From: Chloroflexota bacterium
Lineage (GTDB): Bacteria > Chloroflexota > Ktedonobacteria > Ktedonobacterales > Ktedonobacteraceae
Length of the DNA: 6,356 bases
Reading direction: 5' to 3'
NCBI GenBank assembly: GCA_005879655.1
Contig: VBJK01000459.1
Location: 1-6,356, forward strand
Position 1 is the first letter of the stretch. Every line of letters begins with the position of its first letter. Both the position numbers and the translations under genes were made by a program. Under the pieces are notes generated by a model. It was not told where the DNA came from. It saw nothing but the letters and a program-made list of their open reading frames with translations, and ran no database searches. Below, piece after piece: positions 1 to 6,265 of this stretch.

Positions 1-109
1 ATTGTATGTTCTGTCAATAGAATAACTACTATGATTGGTTAGTTTGGTTCTATATATGACAATTTTTTAATAAATCACATCTACACGTGCAAAATAAAAT
101 GATTTCGGT

Positions 110-120
110 TATACTATAAA
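110..120 (+). promoter_or_regulatory. Weak candidate -10 region upstream of the kinase operon
   Basis: The AT-rich leader contains TATACT (110-115) overlapping TATAAA (115-120), the best -10-like sequences before the kinase gene. No convincing TTGACA-like -35 lies 16-18 bp upstream, and there is no extended TGn. If it is used, the 5' UTR would be about 70 nt. The rest of 1-191 shows no gene. This is a weak inference from sequence only. Confidence 0.2.
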
Positions 121-191
121 CGTCTTGTGTGCCCATGCGTTTTTGTATGGTAAGGAAACTACTGCCCTGACAATAGTGAGGGATATTGGTG

Positions 192-2102
192 ATGGGGGAT
201 GTGGAACCGCAAATTGAGCAATTATGTGTACCGGAGGTAGTGGCAGCACTCCTGCGTGAGTTGAGTGCCGTCACAGATTATCGTACTTTACAAGATAGCT
301 TGCCGCAGCACTTAACCAGTTTACTCAGGTGTCGTTCTGTCTTGTTGTATCAGCGTAGCGGAGAGACACTACAATTGGTGGCAGGATCTTTTGATGAGAA
401 ACCGGGTTGGTCTGCTGCCCTGCTGGCTATCGCACACATTAATCCTATTCAGCTCGATAGTGAGGTACCAGAGGCGTGTGCATGGCGTGCACGGCAGGCC
501 ATTGCGCAGCCTGCAACGGAACCTCTACTTGTTGCCATGCCGCTCATCTACCGTCAGGAATGTATTGGTGTGCTGGTGGTATGGCGACAGAGAGGCGCAG
601 CAACGGCATCCATGCCTGAGCATTGGACTGCTGATGAGATCCATGGTGTGGAGGCGATCGCGAGTGTCGTGGCTTTGCTGCTAGAGAATACACGCTTACT
701 GGAACAAGATCGGGAGCGTATACGTGAACTTTCACTGTTGAATAGTATTAGTCGCCAGATGAGTTGCTCTATGTATGAGCCTGAGCGTGTGCGTGATCTT
801 GTGGTGCAACGTGTGAGGGAAATTTCAGGAGCAGATCTTTGTGACGTGATTGAGCCAGCAACGGTTAGTGTTATACCCTGGCTGGTCTCACCATTACGAG
901 AAAAGTTGTTTGAGCACTTTCGTGCACAAAATACGCCAACCGTATTGCTGATTGAGCGTCCTGGTGATGTGAATAATCCGCATTTCAGTGATTATCTGCA
1001 ACATCTACCAGCAAGCGTCAGCACCTTCTTTGCCCTTCCTTTGTGTAGTGATCGCGCAGTAACGAAACGGAGTGGCTCTGTGCAGCGTGCAAGCTTGGAA
1101 ACAACATGGAACAGCCTTCAGGAACGACGAGTATCGGGCATCATTGTCGGCGCTTATGAGCGGCCCTGGAAACTTCGCCCTGCACAAATTGTACTACTTC
1201 AGGTAGTAGCAAGTCAGGCAAGTACTGTTTTAGAGAATAATCGTTTGGAAGAGGAAAAACGGCGTCTGGATCGGCTTGCTACATTGGGAGAAATGGCGGC
1301 CAATGTCGCACATGAGGTACGCAATCCACTGGCTTCAATCAAAATCTCTATGCAGATGCTCTTAGATGATCTGGTCAGCGGTGAAGCAAGCTTGCTTGAT
1401 AACGAACGGATGCAATGGGTACAGCTGTCGATAGGGGTTGTCTTGAAAGAGGTTGAGCGCCTTGATAGTATTGTGCGAGATCTCCTGCTCTTTGCCCGGC
1501 CACAACGCTTGCATCGCGTGCGCTGTCAGCTACCTGAACTAATCGAGCGCGTGCTACAACTGATACAGCCACAGTGTGTAGCGGCGAATGTTGTGCTGGA
1601 TCGTATCTACGACGAATTACTACCAGTATGGCTAGATGTCATGCAGATGGAGCAAATATTACTAAACATATGTGTTAACGCATTACAAGCAATGCCAGAT
1701 GGTGGGGTGTTAACGGTTGCGTGTCGCCTGTATTCTCCAGAGCATACACTCCATGCTACAGAGCAACCTGGAGATGCATCAGCGGAACGACAAACCATAC
1801 AGGATAGCAGTGCAACGGTTGGGGGGAAAGAGGAGCAGTCTGGAAGCGTGATAGCACAGCAGTGGATAGAGATAGCCGTCAGCGACACTGGTGTAGGTAT
1901 ATCGCCAGCTCAACTAGAGCGCATTTTTCAGCCATTTTTCACAACCAAGGCACATGGTATAGGATTGGGCTTAGCCATTACGCGTCGTTTAGTCGAAGAT
2001 CATGGTGGGTATATACACGTGGAAGGGCAATTTGGGTATGGCGCGCTAGTCTCTGTGCGCTTACCAATCATTCAGACTGGTCATCATAGGAACGTCTTAT
2101 GA
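192..2102 (+). CDS. Soluble GAF-GAF sensor histidine kinase
   Basis: Cytoplasmic two-component sensor kinase of 636 residues, with no signal peptide or membrane segment. Residues about 14-165 and 180-345 resemble two GAF sensor domains, joined by a helical, charged linker (about 162-180). A coiled segment (about 345-362) leads into the HisKA dimerisation domain, whose H-box NVAHEVRNPL carries the phospho-accepting His374. The HATPase_c domain follows: N-box with Asn496 (LNICVNALQAM), G1 box DTGVGI (565-570), F-box PFFTTK, and G2 box HGIGLGLAI (588-596). All catalytic boxes look intact. About 43 polar residues (515-557) are inserted between the N-box strand and the G1 box, longer than usual. 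ATG192 was chosen because GAGGG (178-182) sits 9 nt upstream; GTG189 and TTG186 in the same frame are alternatives. The stop overlaps the next start (ATGA), which indicates coupling to the regulator downstream, its likely phosphotransfer partner. The ligand of the GAF domains cannot be told from sequence. Confidence 0.93.
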   Translation: MGDVEPQIEQLCVPEVVAALLRELSAVTDYRTLQDSLPQHLTSLLRCRSVLLYQRSGETLQLVAGSFDEKPGWSAALLAIAHINPIQLDSEVPEACAWRARQAIAQPATEPLLVAMPLIYRQECIGVLVVWRQRGAATASMPEHWTADEIHGVEAIASVVALLLENTRLLEQDRERIRELSLLNSISRQMSCSMYEPERVRDLVVQRVREISGADLCDVIEPATVSVIPWLVSPLREKLFEHFRAQNTPTVLLIERPGDVNNPHFSDYLQHLPASVSTFFALPLCSDRAVTKRSGSVQRASLETTWNSLQERRVSGIIVGAYERPWKLRPAQIVLLQVVASQASTVLENNRLEEEKRRLDRLATLGEMAANVAHEVRNPLASIKISMQMLLDDLVSGEASLLDNERMQWVQLSIGVVLKEVERLDSIVRDLLLFARPQRLHRVRCQLPELIERVLQLIQPQCVAANVVLDRIYDELLPVWLDVMQMEQILLNICVNALQAMPDGGVLTVACRLYSPEHTLHATEQPGDASAERQTIQDSSATVGGKEEQSGSVIAQQWIEIAVSDTGVGISPAQLERIFQPFFTTKAHGIGLGLAITRRLVEDHGGYIHVEGQFGYGALVSVRLPIIQTGHHRNVL

Positions 2103-3496
2103 GCCTGAGTATTCTTATTATAGACGACGAACCACATTTGCCGCATCAGTTTGCACGCTTCTTGCGTAAGCGAGGGTATGAGGTATTTACAGCAGCAGAT
2201 GGAGAAGCAGGTTTGCAGGAATTGCAAAGAAATGATATCGACTTGGTCCTGCTCGATTTGCGCCTGCCAAAACTGAGCGGACTGGAGGTCTTGGGGCGGA
2301 TTCATCAGTTGGATCATGAGATCCCTGTCGTTATACTCACTGCATATGGTGATGTACAAACAGCGGTCGCTGCCATGAAATTAGGAGCAGCAGACTATTT
2401 ACTGAAAGGATTTGATTTAGAAGAGTTACTGCTGGTTGTGCAGCGTGGGTTGGAGACAAGTGCCATGTCACGCGAGTTACGCCAGTTGAAGCGGGAGCGC
2501 GGTGAGAAGTATCACTTTGATCATATTGTGGGGTATAGTGAGCGCATGAGAGAAGTGTTTGGCGTGGTAGCTCGTGTCGCGCATAGTAATGCTTCTGTAT
2601 TGATCATGGGTGAGAGTGGCACTGGCAAGGAAGTCGTGGCGCGTGCTATTCATGAGCAGGGTCCACGGGTCAACGGACCATTTCACCCACTAAACTGTGC
2701 TGCTATTGCCAGCAACCTGCTGGAAAGTGAACTTTTCGGTTATGAGCAGTATGCATTCACCGATGCTAAAAGGCAAAAACGTGGCTTATTAGAGCTTGCC
2801 GAAGGAGGAACATTATTTCTTGATGAAGTGGGGGAGATGCCGCTAGATATGCAAGCGAAGCTCTTGCGTGTATTGGAAACGCGATCATTTTATCGCCTGG
2901 GGGGAAGTAAGGAAGTCAGGATTAATGTACACGTAGTGGCGGCGACGAATCGTAACCTGGAACAGGCCATGAAAGAAGGATCATTTCGTTCGGATCTCTT
3001 CTATCGTCTTGCTGTACTTACCATTGAGCTGCCACCTTTACGTGAACGGCCTAGTGATATTTTGCTCTTTGCATCGCGTTTTCTTGAAGAGTATAACAAA
3101 TCATTAGGGCGCAATATAAGACGTATTGCCCCGGAGGCGCAGCGCTTGCTGCTTGCTTATCGCTGGCCTGGTAATGTGCGTGAATTAAAGAATGTCATAG
3201 AGCGAGCGATGATATTGAGTAGCAGCGATGAATTATTGCCAGCACATCTGCCCTATGAGATTGTTGGTTCAGCAGAGCCATATCGCAGCCAACCGGTCGA
3301 TCCATGGGAGCAGTGGCTGAGCGTCCGACCGCCCGGCTCTGTCTCATTAGACGGCGTCGTTGAGCGTATCGAACAACATTTAGTGCGTTGGGCTTTGGAG
3401 GCTGCGAAACACAACCGTACACGTGCCGCAGAGCTCCTTGGCCTAGCAAAAGTAGATCAGCTACGCTATCTTATGCGTAAGCATAGCATTGAATGA
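2099..3496 (+). CDS. NtrC-family response regulator (receiver, AAA+, Fis HTH) with altered GAFTGA loop
   Basis: 465-residue regulator of the enhancer-binding-protein type. The receiver (1-120) has acidic Asp9/Asp10, phospho-acceptor Asp53 (LLDLRLP), Thr81 and Lys103, but the proline that usually follows the lysine is Gly104. The AAA+ domain (about 142-375) has Walker A GESGTGKE (171-178), Walker B LFLDE (Asp242/Glu243), the ATNRN sensor segment (282-286), putative arginine fingers Arg297 and Arg303, and sensor II GNVREL (358-363). ATP binding and hydrolysis therefore look intact. The sigma-54 contact loop, normally GAFTGA, reads YAFTDA (218-223). A Fis-type HTH closes the protein (about 420-465, [11 protein letters not shown]), with an atypical recognition helix. 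ATG2099 overlaps the kinase stop, with AGGAA (2088-2092) as ribosome site. It is expected to bind DNA when phosphorylated by the upstream kinase. Family membership is clear; use of sigma-54 is doubtful. Confidence 0.93.
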   Translation: MSLSILIIDDEPHLPHQFARFLRKRGYEVFTAADGEAGLQELQRNDIDLVLLDLRLPKLSGLEVLGRIHQLDHEIPVVILTAYGDVQTAVAAMKLGAADYLLKGFDLEELLLVVQRGLETSAMSRELRQLKRERGEKYHFDHIVGYSERMREVFGVVARVAHSNASVLIMGESGTGKEVVARAIHEQGPRVNGPFHPLNCAAIASNLLESELFGYEQYAFTDAKRQKRGLLELAEGGTLFLDEVGEMPLDMQAKLLRVLETRSFYRLGGSKEVRINVHVVAATNRNLEQAMKEGSFRSDLFYRLAVLTIELPPLRERPSDILLFASRFLEEYNKSLGRNIRRIAPEAQRLLLAYRWPGNVRELKNVIERAMILSSSDELLPAHLPYEIVGSAEPYRSQPVDPWEQWLSVRPPGSVSLDGVVERIEQHLVRWALEAAKHNRTRAAELLGLAKVDQLRYLMRKHSIE

Positions 3497-3501
3497 CGCC
3501 A

Positions 3502-4506
3502 CTATTCCTGAGGTGCAAAGTTATGCTGGTAAGCTTCCTCTGGCAAGTTCTGTAGCAGCTCTGTCTCGATATCTTGCCAGACTTGTAATTCTAATTCGGC
3601 ATTGCTTGGTTGCTGTTGGCGCGTAGTCTGCTGAAATTTTTCTGTGAAACGTTGTCGGAAAGTTGCCACGACAGGATTTTGATACGCGGGAAGTGGCAGA
3701 ACGCGCAATTCTACCAACATGGGAAGGTAGAACTCGCTTTTCTTGAATGCAAGTGCTATCAGGTCGCCATACGTACTCAACAAATTCAACCTTTGTGGTG
3801 TAAAATACTTAGGTTGAGTGCTAGATGCGAGCAGACAACCGGCAACGCGACCTTCAAAACGGATAGGAGTAGCGGCAGCGCTAATTTCATGCTCGCTACG
3901 AATCACAGGCGAGTTAGATCGTTCGCGCAGGTCATCCTGCCATACAATGTGATGGGATTTCATGGCATTGCCAGAGAGCGACTCCATGCCCAGAAAATGG
4001 ACATCATGTTCGAGATCTGATGCCCAAGGATACGTGCCCTTGCCAGCTCGTTCGCGTAAACTGCGAATCTTGCCACCATGGGCAGGCGGCATACATTGGA
4101 TAACTCTGATGGCCATACCCAGGCTATGAGGGTCCATATGGACGAGGGCCTGTTTGAGTACAGCATCCGTGATGCGCCAGAAGAGCAAACTTTCTGTTGT
4201 TGTGGTACGCAGATTCAAGATTTGGGCAAAGAACTCCGATGGAATCTGCTCTGGCGTATCCTCTGCCAGCCAGGAGTGGATCTCAGGATATTCTTTTTCA
4301 AGAGCCTCAAGTAGCTCTTGACGCTGATTAGGATGTACAACCCTCAATAGACGAATCAGATGATTTTTTTGTGGATTCGATTCTCCACTAGCCCAGCGCG
4401 AGAGTGTCATATTGGTGACACTCAAAGCTGATGCAAGGCGCTGGCGTTCTGATGTCGTCTTAATGATCCCTTGGAAGACACTTGACCAAGAGGGTGGGGT
4501 GATCAT
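3502..4506 (-). CDS. HTH (XRE-like) plus GAF one-component regulator
   Basis: 334-residue soluble protein. The N-terminus (about 8-75) resembles an XRE/Cro-type helix-turn-helix: ERQRLASALSV, then TLSRWASGESNP and a helical LIRLLRVVHPNQR segment. Residues about 100-255 resemble a GAF domain, ending in a typical GRVAGCLLASS strand, TPQRLNLL and a helix. About 75 mostly helical, Gln-rich residues follow, without a recognised domain. There is no receiver or kinase, so it would sense a small molecule or protein directly and bind DNA as a one-component regulator; this is inferred from the domain pair. The start is supported by a strong ribosome site GAGGTGG on the minus strand (4519-4513), 6 nt before ATG. 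It converges on the two-component operon with only 5 nt between stops, and it is divergent from the CheY-like gene. The HTH assignment is by eye and moderately sure; the GAF is somewhat diverged. Confidence 0.85.
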   Translation of the reverse strand: MITPPSWSSVFQGIIKTTSERQRLASALSVTNMTLSRWASGESNPQKNHLIRLLRVVHPNQRQELLEALEKEYPEIHSWLAEDTPEQIPSEFFAQILNLRTTTTESLLFWRITDAVLKQALVHMDPHSLGMAIRVIQCMPPAHGGKIRSLRERAGKGTYPWASDLEHDVHFLGMESLSGNAMKSHHIVWQDDLRERSNSPVIRSEHEISAAATPIRFEGRVAGCLLASSTQPKYFTPQRLNLLSTYGDLIALAFKKSEFYLPMLVELRVLPLPAYQNPVVATFRQRFTEKFQQTTRQQQPSNAELELQVWQDIETELLQNLPEEAYQHNFAPQE

Positions 4507-4512
4507 AATTTA

Positions 4513-4519
4513 CCACCTC
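4513..4519 (-). promoter_or_regulatory. Strong ribosome binding site of the HTH-GAF gene
   Basis: The minus strand reads GAGGTGG, with 6 nt between it and the ATG at 4506-4504. It is the closest match to anti-SD pairing in the window, and it fixes the start codon of the HTH-GAF gene. Confidence 0.75.
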
Positions 4520-4553
4520 ATTATTCTACTTAATGATAACGTCTGGCGCTGTC

Positions 4554-4566
4554 GCATATAATATGC
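4554..4566. promoter_or_regulatory. Palindrome GCATAT-A-ATATGC in divergent promoter region
   Basis: A perfect 6-bp inverted repeat with a single central base sits 47 bp upstream of the HTH-GAF start. It contains TATAAT on the plus strand (4557-4562) and TATTAT on the minus strand (4563-4558), so it could be a -10 element, an operator, or both. No good -35 is found at 16-18 bp on either strand. Its position would suit autoregulation by the HTH-GAF protein, which is inference only. Confidence 0.35.
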
Positions 4567-4680
4567 AGAGGGAATGGTTTAGCATAACACTCCGCTCTGT
4601 TTTGACAGTACTGAGGAGAGTCTACCAGCACTTACCGAAAAAAGCAAGATGTTCTATCATAATAGAGTTGTCTTTGTTGC

Positions 4681-4709
4681 TTGAAGTCTGTATGGTGGAT
4701 ACGTACGAT
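4681..4709 (+). promoter_or_regulatory. Candidate sigma-70-type promoter for the CheY-like gene
   Basis: TTGAAG (4681-4686) and TACGAT (4704-4709) are separated by exactly 17 bp, and each matches four of six consensus bases. Transcription would begin near 4716, giving a leader of about 35 nt before the ATG at 4751. An AT-rich stretch and the ribosome site AAGGGTGA (4740-4747) follow. Confidence 0.4.
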
Positions 4710-4750
4710 AAATGATAAAGTACAATAAATATAAAAAATAAGGGTGATAC

Positions 4751-5131
4751 ATGTCCCGGAGAATACTTATTGTTGATGATGATAAAGAGGTACGGGAGAT
4801 TGTGATGTTTGTGCTCAGTCGCAATGGGTTTGAGGTCATAGCTGCTGAGGATGGATGGCAATTACAGCAACTGCTTAAGGAAGAGATCGTAGGTCTACCC
4901 GACTTGATAATGCTGGACGTGATGATACCTGGTGAGGATGGTTATCAGATCTGTCACAACCTGCGTCAAGATCCTACAACGCGACATATTCCTATTATTA
5001 TTCTTACGGCTCATACTGAAGACATCTATCAGCGTATCAGCGTGGATCTCGGAGCAGTACAACATATTACCAAACCCTTTCATCCATTAGTACTAGCTGA
5101 ACAAGTGAAGGGGCTTTTACAGATGAGATAA
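4751..5131 (+). CDS. Single-domain CheY-like response regulator
   Basis: 126 residues forming one receiver domain and nothing else. The acidic pocket is VDDD (8-11), phospho-acceptor Asp56 lies in MLDVMIPGEDG, the switch threonine is Thr86 (ILTAH), and Lys108 with Pro109 lies in ITKPF, so all phosphorylation residues are present. Where many receivers read GADDY before that lysine, this one has GAVQH (101-105). There is no output domain, so it would act by protein contact, as a phosphorelay intermediate, or as a phosphate sink. No kinase is encoded directly beside it; the nearest is the GAF-GAF kinase upstream, which already has its own coupled partner. Ribosome site AAGGGTGA precedes the ATG. 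Family assignment is certain; the partner is unknown. Confidence 0.93.
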   Translation: MSRRILIVDDDKEVREIVMFVLSRNGFEVIAAEDGWQLQQLLKEEIVGLPDLIMLDVMIPGEDGYQICHNLRQDPTTRHIPIIILTAHTEDIYQRISVDLGAVQHITKPFHPLVLAEQVKGLLQMR

Positions 5132-5214
5132 GTTACCAAAATAGAGCGTATCAGCAAATTTCTACAGAAAAGACTGGACGAACATACTCGTAGGATTTAC
5201 AATATTTCTAATGG

Positions 5215-5250
5215 TGATATCTGTACGTTTTGAGGAGAAGGCAGATATCA
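5215..5250 (+). repeat. Inverted repeat TGATATCTG / CAGATATCA in leader of membrane protein gene
   Basis: A perfect 9-bp inverted repeat (5215-5223 and 5242-5250) encloses 18 nt that contain the purine-rich GAGGAGAAGG (5232-5241). It could be an RNA hairpin that exposes this SD-like stretch, or a two-half-site operator. No T-run follows, so it is not a normal terminator. The rest of the 196-bp gap 5132-5327 shows no gene. Confidence 0.5.
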
Positions 5251-5327
5251 AGGATGAGGTTATCTATTTCTTCTCTCGTTGAAATCGATACTAATCGTCC
5301 TGATAAGTTCAAGGAAGCAGTGCAGCC

Positions 5328-5780
5328 ATGCCGAATAGATACGAACGCGAGATTGAAGAGATTCTGCGCAACTTGGAGCAGACCGGGCCGAAACCAGGTT
5401 CGGGACACAATGGTGGGGAGCGATTGCGACGACGAACGCCATCTCATTCGCCTAGACGTTCATTTCGCCTCTCTTCACTAACTTTTTCTACAGCAGAATG
5501 GTTACTGCTTGTTACGGTGATAGCAGCGCTTGTTGCTGGGGGATATGAGTTTATCCGTGGTGAGCCGGATATCTTGTCTCGTGTCCTTGCTACGGTCGGT
5601 GTTGTATGTCTGTCGTTAGTAACATGTTCTCATTTCCTGTTTCAGCCCCGTCGTGCGCAGTCCGTGCAGTACGGCAATGTCACGATTACGCGCTTGCGCC
5701 GTAATCCTTTGAGTATGCTCAAGACGCGCTGGAATCTTATGATGCTCAAGATGCGTTATCGCCGTAAAAATGAACCATGA
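5328..5780 (+). CDS. Small basic two-TM membrane protein, function unknown
   Basis: 150 residues; I do not recognise a named family. The N-terminus (1-17, MPNRYEREIEEILRNLE) is a charged amphipathic helix. It is followed by a flexible Gly/Pro/Arg-rich linker (18-50). Two hydrophobic segments, about 57-76 and 83-105, look membrane-spanning and are joined by a short loop with RGEPD. The C-terminal tail (107-150) is strongly basic (many Arg/Lys), so both ends probably face the cytoplasm under the positive-inside rule. The ATG is preceded by AAGGAAG (5311-5317) at 10 nt. The TGA lies 78 nt before tRNA-Pro. No enzymatic motif is visible. Its position after the CheY-like gene gives no firm functional link. 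The reading frame is convincing from its coherent membrane topology and ribosome site. Confidence 0.8.
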   Translation: MPNRYEREIEEILRNLEQTGPKPGSGHNGGERLRRRTPSHSPRRSFRLSSLTFSTAEWLLLVTVIAALVAGGYEFIRGEPDILSRVLATVGVVCLSLVTCSHFLFQPRRAQSVQYGNVTITRLRRNPLSMLKTRWNLMMLKMRYRRKNEP

Positions 5781-5816
5781 ACGTAAGCTGAGCAAGAAGA
5801 TCGCTCAAAAAAGTAC

Positions 5817-5845
5817 TTGACAAGTCACCAAAATCATGTTAAAGT
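5817..5845 (+). promoter_or_regulatory. Strong sigma-70-type promoter of the tRNA pair
   Basis: There is a perfect -35 TTGACA (5817-5822), a 17-bp spacer, and -10 TAAAGT (5840-5845) preceded directly by TGT, an extended -10. The expected start, near 5852, lies about 7 nt before the mature tRNA-Pro 5' end. It is the best promoter in the window. Confidence 0.7.
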
Positions 5846-5858
5846 TCAGGTACGTCAA

Positions 5859-5931
5859 CGGGGTGTGGCGCAGTTGGTAGCGCGCCTGCTTTGGGAGCAG
5901 GAGGTCCGCGGTTCGAGTCCGCGCACCCCGA
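5859..5931 (+). tRNA. tRNA-Pro (anticodon UGG)
   Basis: A complete cloverleaf. The 7-bp acceptor pairs CGGGGTG (5859-5865) with CACCCCG (5924-5930), with A73 at 5931. The D stem is GCGC/GCGC. The anticodon stem is CCTGC/GCAGG with loop TTTGGGA and anticodon TGG (5892-5894). The variable loop has 5 nt, and the T arm is CGCGG/CCGCG with loop TTCGAGT. C1-G72 with A73 is the known bacterial tRNA-Pro identity set. CCA is not encoded and must be added after transcription. It is followed 5 nt later by tRNA-Gly and is presumably co-transcribed with it. Confidence 0.97.
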
Positions 5932-5936
5932 CTTAT

Positions 5937-6008
5937 GCGGGAGTAACTCAGTGGTAGAGTTCCTGCCTTCCAAGCAGGCTGTCGCGAGTTCGAGTCTCGT
6001 CTCCCGCT
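5937..6008 (+). tRNA. tRNA-Gly (anticodon UCC)
   Basis: The acceptor GCGGGAG (5937-5943) pairs with CTCCCGC (6001-6007), with U73 at 6008 as usual for bacterial tRNA-Gly. The anticodon stem is CCTGC/GCAGG, with loop CTTCCAA and anticodon TCC (5969-5971). The T stem is GCGAG/CTCGT with one G-U pair. CCA is not encoded. It lies 5 nt after tRNA-Pro, under the same promoter. Confidence 0.97.
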
Positions 6009-6021
6009 CTATTTGCTTTTT

Positions 6022-6065
6022 AGTGGCCCCTCAAATGGCTTCTCAGGCCGTTTTGAGGGGTCACT
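6022..6065 (+). terminator. Strong hairpin after the tRNA genes, probable terminator
   Basis: The 14-bp stem AGTGGCCCCTCAAA (6022-6035) pairs with TTTGAGGGGTCACT (6052-6065), with one G-U pair. The 16-nt loop holds a further GGC/GCC mini-stem. It begins 14 nt after tRNA-Gly, the expected place for the end of the tRNA transcript. No T-run follows on either strand, so it departs from the classical intrinsic terminator and could instead be a 3' processing or stability element. Confidence 0.55.
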
Positions 6066-6144
6066 GATTGTGAAACCTCTGCAATACAACGATCTTTTCC
6101 TGTGTCATAAGGCGTTCAACGAACACCTGCCTTCTTTTTTTGTA

Positions 6145-6207
6145 AACACCTGCCTCGTGATTCACTTTCTGACAAAAGTGTTCACGAACTCACATAGGCA
6201 GGTTGTT
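6145..6207. repeat. Long stem-loop bounded by CCTGCCT/AGGCAGG (unit A)
   Basis: A nested inverted repeat: AACA/TTGTT ends with one bulge, CCTGCCT (6149-6155) with AGGCAGG (6196-6202), GTGA (6157-6160) with TCAC (6190-6193), and CACTTT (6163-6168) with AAAGTG (6175-6180) around the 6-nt loop CTGACA. The right arm has about nine extra bases before TCAC. All arms are seen directly; the function is unknown. Confidence 0.6.
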
Positions 6208-6265
6208 AGTCACTGGTACTGCTTCTAATGCAACTATAAAATATAGCTTGCGAAAAAACAAGGGA

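Noticed and set aside
3610..4020. 136-codon plus-strand frame opposite the HTH-GAF gene
   Set aside because: It lies wholly antisense to a gene with recognisable domains and a strong ribosome site, and it shows no domain of its own.
4602..4630. Perfect TTGACA at 4602-4607 as promoter for the CheY-like gene
   Set aside because: No acceptable -10 occurs 15-19 bp downstream; TTGAAG-17-TACGAT further on is a better pair.
5230..5481. Open frame of 83 codons overlapping the membrane protein gene
   Set aside because: It has no ATG at SD distance and is mostly a shifted frame of the 5328-5780 gene, with no coherent protein features.
5789..5807. TGAGC/GCTCA hairpin as terminator of the membrane protein gene
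   Set aside because: The stem is only 5 bp and an A-run follows, not a T-run.
5937..6008. Prophage or island attachment site at the tRNA genes
   Set aside because: No partial duplicate of either tRNA 3' end and no integrase gene is visible in the window.
6013..6228. Open frame of 71 codons on the plus strand after the tRNAs
   Set aside because: It begins at a TTG-like codon inside the post-tRNA hairpin, has no ribosome site, and runs through the palindromic repeats. Its composition does not look like a protein.
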